Numbered from the stretch's first letter, positions 49,073-59,454 are shown. The stretch: 64,000 nucleotides of DNA from Camelus bactrianus (GCF_048773025.1 NC_133551.1:43540501-43604500), one strand, 5' to 3'. The notes: a model not told the origin generated them from the letters alone. Numbers and translations: made by a program.

Positions 49073-49197
49073 ACATTTTTTCCTGTAAATATCACAGCCA
49101 GAATGCTGGCAAGGGTATCACGTGACAGGTATAAGGCAAAAGTTCTCGTACCACCACCAAGATTGATAGGACTTTTCCAGTTAAAAGTCCCTTCATG
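49073..49197 (+). repeat. Mosaic duplicate: 59 bp from 48263 joined to 67 bp like 50246
   Basis: Bases 49073-49131 equal 48263-48321 at all 59 positions. Bases 49131-49197 match 50246-50313 with three substitutions and one gap. The two matches meet at one base. In their other locations the two pieces sit in different old L1 contexts. Confidence 0.85.
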
Positions 49198-49895
49198 ACT
49201 CATGATCTCACTCCCTTCTTAGGAATTCTACTCCTCTCTCTGAAGGAGGACAATCTGCCCTCTGACTTTTTGTGTCTTATTCGGGTCCATTTTCCCTCAA
49301 CTTCTACTATTCTCAGTCATTGCTTATTCCTAGCAGAAAAACATCGCTGTTGATTTCCTTATTAATTTACCCAAGAAGTAATCACATCTTACCAAGGGGC
49401 TGTGTGTGTGCCATTCATATTTCTTGGAGACCATCAAGATTTACCAAAGACAGTCTTTCCCTTCTATTACCATTTATTTATCCTTGCTCCTTTCAGAACA
49501 GTAGGCCCTGGCATTACTGTGCTAAGAAATCATTGTTGCTCTCCTGAGGCTGGTTTGTATTTCAAATCCACCAAACTAGCCATCAATGGCTTTTACTCTT
49601 TGCTACCCAGAACTGTGTTGATGCCAATTACCTTCTCTTTCATAGCATGACTTACCACGATTAAGGGTAGGAGCTAGAAAGGGGGTAGGTTTTTCAGTCC
49701 AGATTGCCATAATGTCTCTTCCACTAGGTTGTCAGTTCCCTCAAGCCAATACTGAGCCTGATTCATCCAGCTACTGCCCCACCCCCACCATCATTGATAC
49801 AATACTTTGTCCATTAAATCAGGCTGCCTTTATGTTATCGATATGATTTGAAAGTTCAATAAGGGAAAGGCTTGGAGTTAATGGAATGTATTAAT
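49198..49895. other. No gene; weak L2-like tail
   Basis: Pyrimidine-rich with open frames on the + strand and no known domain. 49700-49790 resembles L2 3' sequence ('ccactaggttgtcagttccc'). Confidence 0.35.
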
Positions 49896-49897
49896 GA

Positions 49898-50110
49898 AGA
49901 GCATGATCTTTGGAATCAAGTCTGGTTTCCAATCTAACCGTATCACTTACTAGCTGTGTTACGTCTGGCAACTTATTTAACCTCTCTATTTCTTGATTTA
50001 CAAAGTTGAGGTACAACCTGTCTCATGCAGCTATCGGGAGAATGAAATAAGAATGTGTATAAGGTGCTTGATATATAAGGTGCACTTATTAAATGGTAAC
50101 AATTATTATA
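49898..50110 (+). repeat. MIR
   Basis: 'gagcatgatctttggaatca', 'atcacttactagctgtgtta' and 'acctgtctcatgcagctatc'. Confidence 0.88.
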
Positions 50111-50214
50111 GTAAATTATAGATAGTCTGAAATCTAGAATATTAACATGAACAAAAATGATTAGGATGGAGGTGTGCTCCTGAACTGAAAGAACGTATTT
50201 CTTTTAAAAACACA

Positions 50215-50420
50215 AATGCACAAATGTAGAGCTTCACAAGTTCTCATAAGGCAAACGTTCTTGTAACCACCACCAAGATTGATAGGACTTTTCTAGTTAA
50301 AAGTCCCTTCATGTTCCTTGTCCTCATCACAGTTCCCTTCCTAACTAATTTAATAGTGATCACTTCTCTGTGTTTCTTTATGGTTTTATCACCCAAGTCT
50401 GTATCCCTAAACAATATATT
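50215..50420 (-). mobile_element. Old L1M 3' UTR fragment, antisense
   Basis: 'aaccaccaccaagattgata' and a decayed continuation ('gatcacttctctgtgtttct') match the reverse of an L1M 3' UTR. Bases 50246-50313 are repeated at 49131-49197 with three substitutions and one 1-base gap. Confidence 0.5.
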
Positions 50421-50549
50421 TTAGCTGTGTACATTTTTAATTTAACATGTCCCCACAATTGTAAAGAGCGATATAAGAAAACAAGTTTCAGCTCAACTGA
50501 CAGGTACAATAAAAACACATACACAATGTAGAGTCTTAGTACACTGCAT

Positions 50550-50870
50550 TAGTTAAAAGCATGGAATCCAGAGACAAGTTGCTTGGGTTAATATCCCAAT
50601 TCTTATAGCAGAGGGAACTATATTTAATAGCTTGTAATAACTATAATGAAAAAGAATATATATATATATATATCTGAGTCACTATGCTGTACACCAGAAA
50701 CTGACACAACATTGTAAATCAACTATACTTCAATAAAAAAAATCCCAATTCTGCCATTTATTAGCTCTTTGAATTTGACCATGTTATGCAACTTCTCAGT
50801 ACTCATTCTTCTCATTTGCAAAATGGAAATAATAATAGTAATACTTATCTACATGAAAGGAAATATACAA
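50550..50870 (+). repeat. MIR SINE split by an L1 insertion
   Basis: The left part 'aaagcatggaatccagagac' to 50603 and the right part from 50753 ('gccatttattagctctttga'...'cttctcatttgcaaaatgga') are consecutive segments of MIR. They are separated by the L1 3' end at 50604-50741. Confidence 0.85.
50604..50741 (+). mobile_element. Short LINE-1 3' end inserted into a MIR
   Basis: This has the same 3' UTR type as the copy at 60050: 'gagggaactatatttaatag', a TA repeat, 'gtcactatgctgtacaccag', and a terminal CAATAAAAAAA. It is bounded by an exact 11-bp target-site duplication atcccaattct (50593-50603 and 50742-50752). The flanking halves rejoin into one MIR. Confidence 0.92.
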
Positions 50871-51279
50871 TATATCTTTTAGGAAATAAAACAATTAGCT
50901 AAATGTTCAATTCAGGAAGAGTAAGTCCTAAAACTCTAAGAACCACAAAAGAAAAAAAAAAGGCCAAAATACTTAAATTAAACATTGAGGCATAGATGTC
51001 TTGTTGTCTCTCAGTACTTCTTCACCTCCTCCTCTTCATTAAATAGAGAACCCTGAGCCAAGATCAGTTTCATGGCCATGTGCCTATGCAGTCACACAGG
51101 GTGCAGTGCTCTGGGGGCCCCAAGATTAGTTAATTCTCTCCTGCTGCCATCATGAAACTCTTTATAATTTTTGAACAAGGGGTTCCACATTTTCATTTTC
51201 CACTGGGCACTACCAATTATGTATCCTTTCCTGATCTGGGCACACAACTGCCCATAATAGAGACTTATTTCCTATTCCT
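50871..51279. other. No gene or clear repeat seen
   Basis: Unique-looking, with an A run near 50950. Confidence 0.4.
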
Positions 51280-51630
51280 TCTTCAGCTAGGAGTGCTTCT
51301 ATGAGCAAATTCTGCTCAATGGGATGTAAGTAGAATTGTATGTGCAACTTATGAAATGTGTCCTTAAGAGACATTTCTCTTTCTTGCTGGCTGAAATACA
51401 GTCATAATGCTGGAACTCCAGTAGTCATCTTGGACCAAAATGGAAGCCATGCATAGTGGAACACCAAGATATACATAGTTTGATTTCTGACACTTATAGC
51501 ACCATAACAGTTTTGAACTACTTCCAGACTTCTTAAACTTAAAAAAGAAGAAATATTTTATCTTGTTTAAGCCACTGGCATTTTGTTTTTCCTATAACTT
51601 GTACCTGAAACTAATCCTAACTAATTGAAA
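51280..51630 (+). mobile_element. Ancient LTR-like element, MLT-type
   Basis: 'ctcaatgggatgtaagtaga', then 'tatcttgtttaagccactgg' and 'ctaatcctaactaattga' are the middle and end of an old MaLR-type LTR. Fossil. Confidence 0.45.
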
Positions 51631-51639
51631 GAGAGAGAA

Positions 51640-52400
51640 AGTGAGAGAAGAAGAGAGAGAGAGGGAGTTTCACAAAACTAAAAGCTTTGAAAAGATCTGT
51701 AACATAGATATATCCCTGGAAATACCAATCAAGAAAAAAAATTGAAATAAACAAAATTGATAATAAAAATAAATACATAGACATAAGAGAGATCTTAAAA
51801 ATTAAAATTATGAAAACTTAAAACAAATAAAATTCACATATTTATGAAAAACACATAATGTCAAATTTGGCTCTAGAAAAATACAAAATAATGACCATTA
51901 AAGAATTAGAAATGATAGTAAAAATGTTCCCTCCTAAATTGTCTAGGTTCAGATGGCCCATTTTATTTTCTAAGATAGACATAAACATTTTAAAAGTTAG
52001 ATAGCTAACTGAATCCAAAAATGCATTTAAAAAATAAACTGTCATCAAATAATATTTACCCCAAACATGCAAAGATGTTTTAACATCAGAAAATCTTTCA
52101 ATCTATCAATCTCCATGCATTAAAGGAGAAAAAAAAAGATTATCTTAGTAGATGCAAAAAAAAAAAGCTTTTGATTTAAAATTCAGTACTTATTTGTAAT
52201 ATTAAAAATTCTTTGAAAACCTCCACAATTTGACAAAAACTCTGAGTCAAAAGCAACATTTAATGAAAAACTTTAGATGCAGTTCCTTCAATATCAGGAA
52301 AAGACAAGAATCTCAGCTATATTAACACAATACTAGAGGCTCTGTCTAAAGCAATAATACAGGAAAAAGAAGTATGTTAATAGGATGGGAAGAAAAGATA
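51640..52400 (+). mobile_element. Degraded LINE-1 ORF2 remnant
   Basis: The A-rich sequence includes 'gtctaggttcagatggccca', 'cattaaaggagaaaaaaaaa' and 'tcttagtagatgcaaaaaaa', which match the order of the reverse-transcriptase region of L1 ORF2. No continuous reading frame survives. Confidence 0.55.
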
Positions 52401-52614
52401 CAACTATGGTTTTGGTGTTGATTTTTCTTATAGGTTAAAAAAAATCTGAAACAATCAGCCAACTATTAGACATAATACGAGAGTTTACTGAATTTTACAA
52501 TTCTAATACTGTAAAATCAATAGCACTTGTCTACAGGAGCAAAGTAAGTAGGAAAAATTATAGAACATAAGATACTATTCCAATACTTTAAGAACTACAA
52601 GGTATATTTTAAGT

Positions 52615-52745
52615 AGTATTGTCAGGGAAGACCTCTCCGGTAATGTTAACATGAGACCTGAATGAAGTAAAAGTCAGGCAGATACCTGAAAAAAGAGCAG
52701 TCTGGGCAGAGGAAATTATAGGGGCAAATGACTTTGCACTGTTGA
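52615..52745 (-). repeat. L2 fragment, antisense
   Basis: 'cagggaagacctctccggta', 'catgagacctgaatgaagta' and 'ctgggcagaggaaattatag'. Confidence 0.75.
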
Positions 52746-53004
52746 TGTCTCTCTTCATTTCAACATCAGAATATTTTCCTTTCTGTTGAGTTCAGTCATG
52801 CTCTCACTTTTAAATACTTTATCCAGGTTAAGAAAAAAATACTTAACTAACTCTTTTATAACCTTGGCAAAGGGCAATTTTTTGTTGTTGTTGTTTTAAA
52901 CAGAACTTAGGAGCCAAATAAGAAAAGACTGGTAATATTTTTAGAAGGCCAAATCAACATAAGCAAAGTAGAAATACAAATGAAAAGTCTGATTAAAAAG
53001 TACT

Positions 53005-53160
53005 TTGATCTCTCTTTTCCCTACCTTACACTTCATCTGGCTGACTCCACCTCATCGTTAATAATCAGCTTAAGGGTCATTTCCTCCAGAAACCTTGCCT
53101 GACGCCTATAAGGGCAACCCTCTTTGATGTTCCTTATGTTCCTATTCTTTTCTGAGCATG
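53005..53160 (+). repeat. L2 fragment
   Basis: 'ttaagggtcatttcctccag' and 'aaaccttgcctgacgcctat'. Confidence 0.6.
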
Positions 53161-53174
53161 CCTGTGATGCAGGA

Positions 53175-53870
53175 AAAATGGATGTGGGGCATGAGAAGGG
53201 CTATGTCCCAGGCTTCAGTTGAGTCCCTGGGATGTGCCCCGCCAAGTGTGGGTCCTTGGCTTCACGCAGGAAAGAATTCAAGAGCGAGTCACAGTTGAGT
53301 AAAGGTAGATTTATCCAGAGATACCTTGAAAGGCAAGAGAAAGGCCACGAGGTGTGGGGGTTGGATGCTCAGATTAAAAGTAGGTACACACTCCATAGAC
53401 AGAGTGTGGGCCCATCAGAGAGAGAGGGAGAGAGGCAGTGGCTGCGAGGCACCATGTTGCCAGTTCTTATGGGCTCAGTGGCTTCACAGGCTAATAAGTC
53501 GAAGGACCCCTCTAACTAGTCTGGGGAAGGGGCTGGAATTCCCAGGAAGTTGACCATTTCCCACTCTTTGACCTTTTGTGGCTAGCCTTGGGACTGCCAT
53601 GGCACCTGTGGGCATGTTATTCACCATGTTAATGTATTACAATGAGCGTGTAATGAAAGCTGAAGGTCTACTAGAAGTTAAATCTCCCACTATCTTGAGC
53701 CTCAAGGCCTATTCAAACCCTCAAGGGGTTGAATCTTGCGCCATTGTGGTGTTAATTGCTGTAGCATTCCTTGAATGGCTGTGCCCTGCCCTCTTCCTGT
53801 CTCACCTGGATCACTGCTCCGACCATATTGTTTGGAAATTAATTGTAAACTGGATTTGTGCATGTTAACT
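53175..53870 (+). mobile_element. Probable solo LTR of an endogenous retrovirus
   Basis: The stretch holds 'agaattcaagagcgagtcac', 'gactgccatggcacctgtgg' and 'aatgtattacaatgagcgtg', which I recognise as parts of an artiodactyl ERV LTR family. I cannot name the family with certainty. It looks like a fossil without internal genes next to it; exact ends are not fixed. Confidence 0.5.
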
Positions 53871-53969
53871 CTTTTTTTCCCAATTAGTTTGTAAACATTA
53901 TAAGCATGGATTTTTGATGTGAAATTACTGGAGATAGGTGAATTTCTTAGCACCATTCTAGTATTCTTT

Positions 53970-54205
53970 CGGTCTGCTACTTTCTGACTGCATGTCTTTG
54001 TATAAGTCAGTGTCTTCGAATCCCAATTTCATCTTCTGTGTGGGATGATGACATTAATACAATTTAACAATGAGAATTAAATGAGTTCATGCATGTGAGA
54101 AATGTGGTTATAACTTGAATATTTCTCTTATTCCGTACCACATCTAACTCAGTGCCAGGCACATGGAAGGTGCCAATTTTAATAAATGTTTACAGAGGGA
54201 GTGGG
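53970..54205 (+). repeat. MIR, decayed
   Basis: 'gagaattaaatgagttcatg' and 'ctcagtgccaggcacatgga'. Confidence 0.7.
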
Positions 54206-54569
54206 TGAAGTCTAAAGGGAATATTTTGTCAGAAGTGAGGCACCCTGGTTTGTGGTATATGGGTGGCTGTCTGTGGCTGTTCTCCAGAGTCTACAGGAGA
54301 TCTCTGGGGAAGGCAGAGCACCCAAGGACACTGAATGGCAGACGGGAAAACTAACTCCCAGGGCCTATGTGGGGGGCATTTCTATCCCATGCCGCATGCT
54401 GTGCCATTTCACACAACAAAAAGGACGTCTCAGAATACTCCAGAGGATGTACACTACTTCCTGAAGAGGAGCTGACACCCACGAGAACTAAACCTGGTCC
54501 TGTCAGTGCTGATTTTCCCAGGCATTCCATCTCCTCTGCCCAGCTGGCATTTATCTATCAATGCTATGC
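54206..54569. other. No gene or clear repeat seen
   Basis: Three overlapping short open frames on the + strand show no known domain. Confidence 0.4.
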
Positions 54570-54870
54570 AACAGAACTTTATGTAGTGATGGAAATGTTC
54601 TATATATATGCTGTCCAATATAGTAGCCACTAGCCATACATGGCTATTGTGCAATTGACAGTAAATAACAATAAATAGCAATAAATAACAGTCTGACTAA
54701 ATAACTAATTTTAAAATTTCACTTAAAATTTAAATTAAACAGTACAGTTCCATACAAACATGTTTGCTGATTTTTCAAATCACCATTAGATGAGAAACTT
54801 CCACATGCTTCATACATTTTTGTAGATTATTTACTACACAGTCTCTTGGTTTTCCTGGCTCTAAGTTACT
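54570..54870 (+). mobile_element. hAT-Charlie-type nonautonomous DNA transposon
   Basis: 'gatggaaatgttctatatat', 'gctgtccaatatagtagcca' and 'ctagccatacatggctattg' are the left part of a MER3/MER5-type element. The right inverted end is not clear. Placental-age fossil. Confidence 0.6.
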
Positions 54871-54984
54871 CTCTACACAGCAACCAGAGCAGCTGACCAA
54901 GTCCCTGACCTGCTCAAAAACCTGTTAATGGGTTTCTGTTTGTTTCAGGATCCCCCATATATGAGTTCTCCAAGTCTGCCCTTA

Positions 54985-55400
54985 CCTATTGATGCAGCCA
55001 CTCCTGACACAACCTTCACTTCAGATACATTTTTTCTTTGCCCAGGCTGTTCCTAGTGCCTCAACCATCCTTTCTCCCTTTTTGCCTAGCTTACTCCTAC
55101 TTGCCTTTAAAGAGTCAGATTAGACACTCTCTCCTCCAGGAAGCTTTCCCTGAATATTCCTTTACCCATCCCCTCTATCCCAGGCTGGGTTGTATATTCT
55201 TCCTCTGGGTTTGCACAGCCTCCTATACTTTCCTCCATCAGAACACTGATCATGCTGGGTTGTAATTACTGATTAAATCTCTTTCCCCTTCTGGACTGTG
55301 AGCTCCCAGAAAGCACAGACAGTGTTATACTCACATTTTTATCTCCAGTGTTTGCACAGGGTCTGCCTTAGCAGAGAATTCAAGGGATGTTTAACTGAAT
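54985..55400 (+). repeat. L2 3' region
   Basis: 'cccaggctgttcctagtgcc', 'tctcctccaggaagctttcc' and 'ggactgtgagctcccagaaa' are in L2 order. Confidence 0.88.
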
Positions 55401-55499
55401 TATTCCAAAACGTTTTAGGTTCTTCATTTACTGGATTTAAACTTGTCAAATGCATTTTAATCTATCACTCCATTTGTGACTTATAGAATTCTTTGTGGC

Positions 55500-55630
55500 A
55501 GGTAGGGCCTTAGTCTCAGTTTGCTGGAAAAGGAAACTGAGGCTCAATGAGTACAAGTGATTTGCCTAAGATTATAAAGCTATCAGGGCAGAGTTTGATT
55601 AGAACCTGGATCTTCAAACTCCTTTTCCCC
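55500..55630 (-). repeat. MIR fragment
   Basis: 'ggaaactgaggctcaatgag' and 'gattataaagctatcagggc'. Confidence 0.8.
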
Positions 55631-56399
55631 CACATTCTTATATTTAATGAAGCTCCTTTGTCCTTCAGTATTCAGTGACCCCTCTCACATTGAAATTCCT
55701 ACAGCCCTCATAGACTTTACCAGTCATTAGGATTGATTTGTGAAAGCTTAAGTGTTTTCATCTTCATGGCTTGTGAATTTTAAACTGCTCAAATGTGAGG
55801 GATATTTCTGACGGGTATTTTTCTCTAACTTTCTATGGAATATTCTTGTGGTGCCCACACCTTATCCCTGATTTTAGTGCAGATGAATGGACAGTTCCAG
55901 GCATGTTGCTAAGCAACCCAATCCCAAGCTTTCTGGTCCCACTGCTTTTCTGCCTCAAGGCTTTCTCTCAAGCCCTAGAAGGCTGCTTAGCTCTGGGGAA
56001 GCATAACCAGGAAATGTGAAAGAGTTTTTAAGCTGATAACCCTCAACCAATGGGGACAGAAACTGAAGTAAAAGACCCTGTTCTTGTGGGACAATTCTGA
56101 GGCACATTCTACATGATTCTTCAGAAGGTCTCCAGTGGGATTAAGTTCAGCTTCCATTAAAGCTCAATAACCCACATTTTTCTTGGCTTTTTTCCTCTCC
56201 CTCTTTCACTCTCCACACCTCACTTCTGTTTCATAGACTTACCTCCCAAACATGTTACTAGCACTCAGGTCCTTGCCTCAGGCTGTGCTTTTGGGGAACC
56301 CAAATGAAGAAACTACCTAACTATACAGAACTTCTTTAGAGACAACACTTGACCCTATGCAGTTTGTGTTAGAGTGGTACTGGACTCTCAGTTTCATCA
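55631..56399. other. No gene or clear repeat seen
   Basis: Unique-looking. An open frame at 55795-56019 (74 codons) has no known domain. Confidence 0.4.
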
Positions 56400-56735
56400 C
56401 TGATCCCCACACTCCATGCCTTGACTCATGCTGTTCCCTCTGCCTGGCACACTTTTCTTCTCCTCCCCCTTGCTGGCAGCTATGCATTCTTCAGGACTCA
56501 GCTAGGGTATCCACTCCTCTCTGAAGTCTTCACTGATTAGCAACCGCCTCCACCCCACCCCCACCCCCACCCCCACCCCGGCTTCCATCTCTCTGATCCT
56601 GTAACACTTCCAAAACTAGTTAACTTCTGTCAAAGTCATTCTCTCTTTTCATTTCTCTGCGAGCCCCTCGAGGGGTACGGGCCTGGCTAGCAAGGTATTT
56701 GGTAAAAAAAATAAGTGCTCAGTAAACCTGGTAGA
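56400..56735 (+). repeat. L2 3' region with a (CCCCCA)n tract
   Basis: 'tgttccctctgcctggcaca' and 'tatccactcctctctgaagt' are L2. A C-rich hexamer tract at about 56547-56578 has expanded inside it. Confidence 0.8.
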
Positions 56736-56754
56736 AATGTGCAAGTGTGAACTT

Positions 56755-57080
56755 AGAAATCATTTTTCATTCCATAAACATTTACTTAGCACTTCCTTTG
56801 TGTCAAACACAATGCTGTGTTATGGGTTTTACAAAGAAGACACTGACCCTAGGTATAAGGAAGCTTACTGTCAAGTGAGGAAAAGAGAAATACGTAATGT
56901 ATAAAGCATTGTTAAGTGTTAGGACAAGGATGCACGGGGGACTGAAAGGACAGAGCAGTTCAGTAAACAAGAATGTTATACTTTGGTCTTAGGAGGTAGT
57001 GGTGATTCACCAGAGATGGGAAAGAGCATCCTAGGTACACTGAGAAATACACCAGCGAAAGAGAAGCCTTTTCTTGAGCT
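56755..57080 (-). repeat. L2, antisense
   Basis: 'taaacatttacttagcactt', 'ggaagcttactgtcaagtga' and 'gggaaagagcatcctaggta'. It reaches close to the AGBL4 CpG island. Confidence 0.75.
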
Positions 57081-57486
57081 GGGTAATGGTGCAGTTGTAG
57101 AGGGGCGAGGAGCCTGAATCTGTTGGCCCTCCATGTGTTTGGAGTGGGGGCGGGGCACATAATTATTGATTCTCAGGGCATTTCAGTTGAAGATAAAAGT
57201 TACTCAGTACTTCGACCACGGCCAGGTGCACCGTGGAGAGAAGCGCCGGGAAATCAGAGTCCTGTCCCAGGCTCCCAAAGTTGAGTACCAAGCACGGAAA
57301 AGCCGACCCATCTAGCTGTGCGTCAGCACGGGAACCTGCGTTCGCAGCAGGTGAGCGGGATCCCCCAGCCGACCTGGTCCCGCGCCCAGAGGCAGTCGAG
57401 CATGCTCAGTTGCCAGGACTGGGTGGCCCAGTTGCAGGAGAGAAGCGCGGCGGAACCCCAGCCCCGCCGGCGCCCGGCCTTGGAAG

Positions 57487-57542
57487 GCGGGCGGGTAGGC
57501 GGAGGAGTAGGCGGGGGGGTAGGCGGGGGGGTTGGGGCGGGG
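57487..57542. repeat. G-rich minisatellite, four 12-bp units, potential G-quadruplex
   Basis: Four exact-length 12-bp units lie head to tail at 57487, 57499, 57511 and 57523, all of the form GCGGnnGnGTnG, followed by GGGCGGGG. The last two units differ at one base. The + strand carries several runs of three to seven G. It lies about 190-250 bp before the AGBL4 start codon. Confidence 0.8.
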
Positions 57543-57609
57543 CCTCGGACGTACGCTTGCTCCCAGCCCGCCCCCCGCCACGCGCCGGCCACCCGCACGC
57601 CGGCCGCCC

Positions 57610-57623
57610 GTTGCCCTGGCAAC
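57610..57623. promoter_or_regulatory. Perfect palindromic X-box (RFX site) upstream of AGBL4
   Basis: GTTGCCCTGGCAAC is two inverted GTTGCC half-sites with a 2-base spacer, which fits the RFX-family X-box (GTNRCC-N-RGYAAC). It lies 111 bp upstream of the AGBL4 ATG within the CpG island. RFX factors drive ciliary genes, and AGBL4 encodes a tubulin-modifying enzyme of cilia, so the placement is functionally sensible. Binding is inferred; only the sequence match is seen. Confidence 0.75.
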
Positions 57624-57734
57624 TGTCGTGCAGCGTCTTCCTGAGGGAGTTCCTGTCAGCCCGCGGATCCCATCGCCCGCTCCCCATTGCCCGGCGATTT
57701 TCGCGTGGGCTCAGAGGAAGAGGGACAACAAAAA

Positions 57735-57768
57735 ATGGCGGAGCGGAGCCAGACGGCGCCTGAGGCAG
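57735..57768 (+). CDS. AGBL4: AGBL4 first coding exon (cytosolic carboxypeptidase 6), N-terminal 11 codons
   Basis: The ATG at 57735 opens the frame MAERSQTAPEA plus one base (G) of the next codon, followed directly by a GT donor at 57769. The human CCP6 N-terminus, as I remember it, is MAEGSQSAPEAGNDMG. Ten of the first twelve residues agree if the split codon is completed as Gly by the next exon. AGBL4 encodes a cytosolic M14-family metallocarboxypeptidase that shortens glutamate side chains and C-terminal glutamates on tubulin and other proteins. It acts in cilia, neurons and the cytosol. No catalytic residues lie in this exon; they are encoded far downstream, outside the window. The exon sits inside a CpG island, as expected for a first exon. 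The next exon is not visible in the 6.2 kb that follow, which fits the very long introns of this gene. Identification rests on the short peptide, the phase-1 donor, the CpG context and the neighbouring ELAVL4-like island. Confidence 0.88.
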
Positions 57769-58710
57769 GTCTGTGGGGGCGGTCGAACAGGGGAAGCGCT
57801 GAGGCAGCGCGGCTGTCCTGGGCCTGAGGGGACGGCGGACTTGGGCATGGCGCTACTCCTGAGGAGGCGCCTTGCGTGTTTGCGCGGTAGGGCTCTGACC
57901 TCGGGGTCGGGGGTCAAGGGAGGAGCGTACCCCTCTGAGTGGCAGCAGGGACCCCGGAGTCCTGGCGTCGCAGTGGTATGTTATGTGCACACTCCTGACA
58001 GAGCCTTGGCCCAGGAACGGCTGCGACCTCAGGGAAGACGCAGGACTGCCCTCCTGAGGGGCACCTGTGATGGGGTCTGATTGTAGGGATAGGCTGCGTC
58101 ATGGAGAGGGTGTACACAATCCTCTGGGAATATGGGAGGGTTCCCTAAAGGGGCATGGTTTAGGGGAGAGGGGCTCTGATTCTGAGGAGGCAGGCGTAAG
58201 TAGGAGGAGTGTTACTTTAGTATCAGGCAGTGTCATGGAATGGGGATATATGAGTATTTGTGCTTTGGGGAAGTGTAGTGCCTCAGAGTTACCCTGGTCA
58301 CAGAGAAAGTATACAAATCCTAATATGAGTCCCTAAAAGGACAAGAGGCTTGAGGGGACACCCAGAGTCCCATTCCTTTAGTACCCTACCTAGAGAGGCT
58401 TGCACCTGAGTATGAGTGTATGTGGGATCAGTCATCTTGAAGGTCATTCAGAATCACAGAGGGTGCATATTCACCTATCTGTGGGTGGAGGGTAGTCTTT
58501 AAAGTGCTGGGAGACTGACAGAAAGGAAGGCCTAGGGTCCTGTTCCTGAAGGAACTCCCTTGTGAGTATGGCTGGGCTTGGAGAGATAGTGACCTAAGGG
58601 TCTTACAGGATCATAGAAGGGAGCAAGGGTTTTTTACAGTCCTGTGTATATGGGAGGGAGTTTGTCCCTAAAAGGAGCCTAGCTCTGAAGAACTGGAGTA
58701 TCAAAGTGAC

Positions 58711-58748
<38 letters not shown>

Positions 58749-58751
58749 ATG

Positions 58752-58794
<43 letters not shown>

Positions 58795-58796
58795 AG
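58711..58796. repeat. (GT)n microsatellite with interruptions
   Basis: About 40 GT units, broken by one TTAT and one TT step. It lies about 950 bp into AGBL4 intron 1. Confidence 0.95.
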
Positions 58797-59109
58797 AAGA
58801 GCAGTGGCTTTGGCGATGTGTGTGGTAGTGGTTGATGCAAGTGGTATACATAATCTTGTGTATGTGTCCTGATTAGGTATTTTGGTCACAAGAGTGACCC
58901 ACTTGAATTATCCAGCCCTTGGAGATGGGAGAAGTAGGTGGTGGTTATGGTAAGACTGTACAGGTGCCTGGAACTGGAAACTGTATGGAGCCATCAAGAG
59001 TGGTTCAAGAGACCATTATCTCTCAAGACCTGCATGGTTTCTTTCTTTCACGGCATCTCTGTTTCTTCCACCATGTAGTTCCTCTACTCACTTAATAGTT
59101 GAAGCTCCC

Positions 59110-59445
59110 TGAATTTGAACACGCTCATTCCTCTCGTTATACATCTACTCAGCACATATCTGAGTGCCAACTATATGCCAGGCATCAAGTTAAGCACTGA
59201 AAACTCCCTGCTTGTGATTCTCTTACCTTATTTTTTTTTTCTTTTCTTCCCTCCCGTATACTTACAGCCTTCACACATATTATTTAATCTGCTTATTTTT
59301 ATTGCTTATTGCCTGTCTTCCTCTTCTACAATGTAAGCTCCATGAAGGCAAGGGTCTTTCTTGTGTTTATCAATCCCACATGTCTAGAGCCATACCTGGT
59401 ATGGAGTTAAGTTACTAACATATTTGTTAAGTGAATGATGAGTGA
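59110..59445. repeat. Two L2 ends in opposite orientation
   Basis: 59140-59200 is an antisense L2 end ('gtgccaactatatgccaggc'). 59270-59445 is a sense L2 end ('atgtaagctccatgaaggca', 'catacctggtatggagttaa'). Confidence 0.7.
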
Positions 59446-59454
59446 CCTGATATA

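Larger units (their letters stand above)
32041..57200. other. Intergenic region between divergent ELAVL4 and AGBL4
   Basis: No supported protein-coding exon is seen. It contains MIR, L2 and L1 copies, LTR fossils, one ribosomal protein processed pseudogene, and AT-rich unique stretches that could hold enhancers for the neuronal ELAVL4 gene. Confidence 0.6.
57200..58030 (+). promoter_or_regulatory. AGBL4: CpG island promoter of AGBL4
   Basis: GC content and CpG density rise sharply from about 57.2 kb and fall away after about 58.0 kb, against AT-rich flanks. The island brackets the AGBL4 start codon. No TATA box is seen near the exon, so a dispersed CpG-type start is likely. The 5' UTR probably begins within the roughly 130 bases before 57735, but the transcription start cannot be fixed by eye. 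The island contains a perfect RFX X-box and a G-rich 12-bp tandem repeat, listed separately. Confidence 0.85.

Noticed and set aside
48752-49198. 148-codon open frame on the + strand
   Set aside because: It runs through the mosaic duplicate and old L1 sequence. There is no domain or splice context.
56547-56578. Telomere-like or G4 repeat
   Set aside because: The CCCCCA tract is a short hexamer expansion within an L2, not TTAGGG-type sequence.
57233-58080. Long open frames (176 and 182 codons, + strand) in the AGBL4 island
   Set aside because: They run across the AGBL4 exon and its intron in other frames, with no known domain. They are a CpG-island effect.
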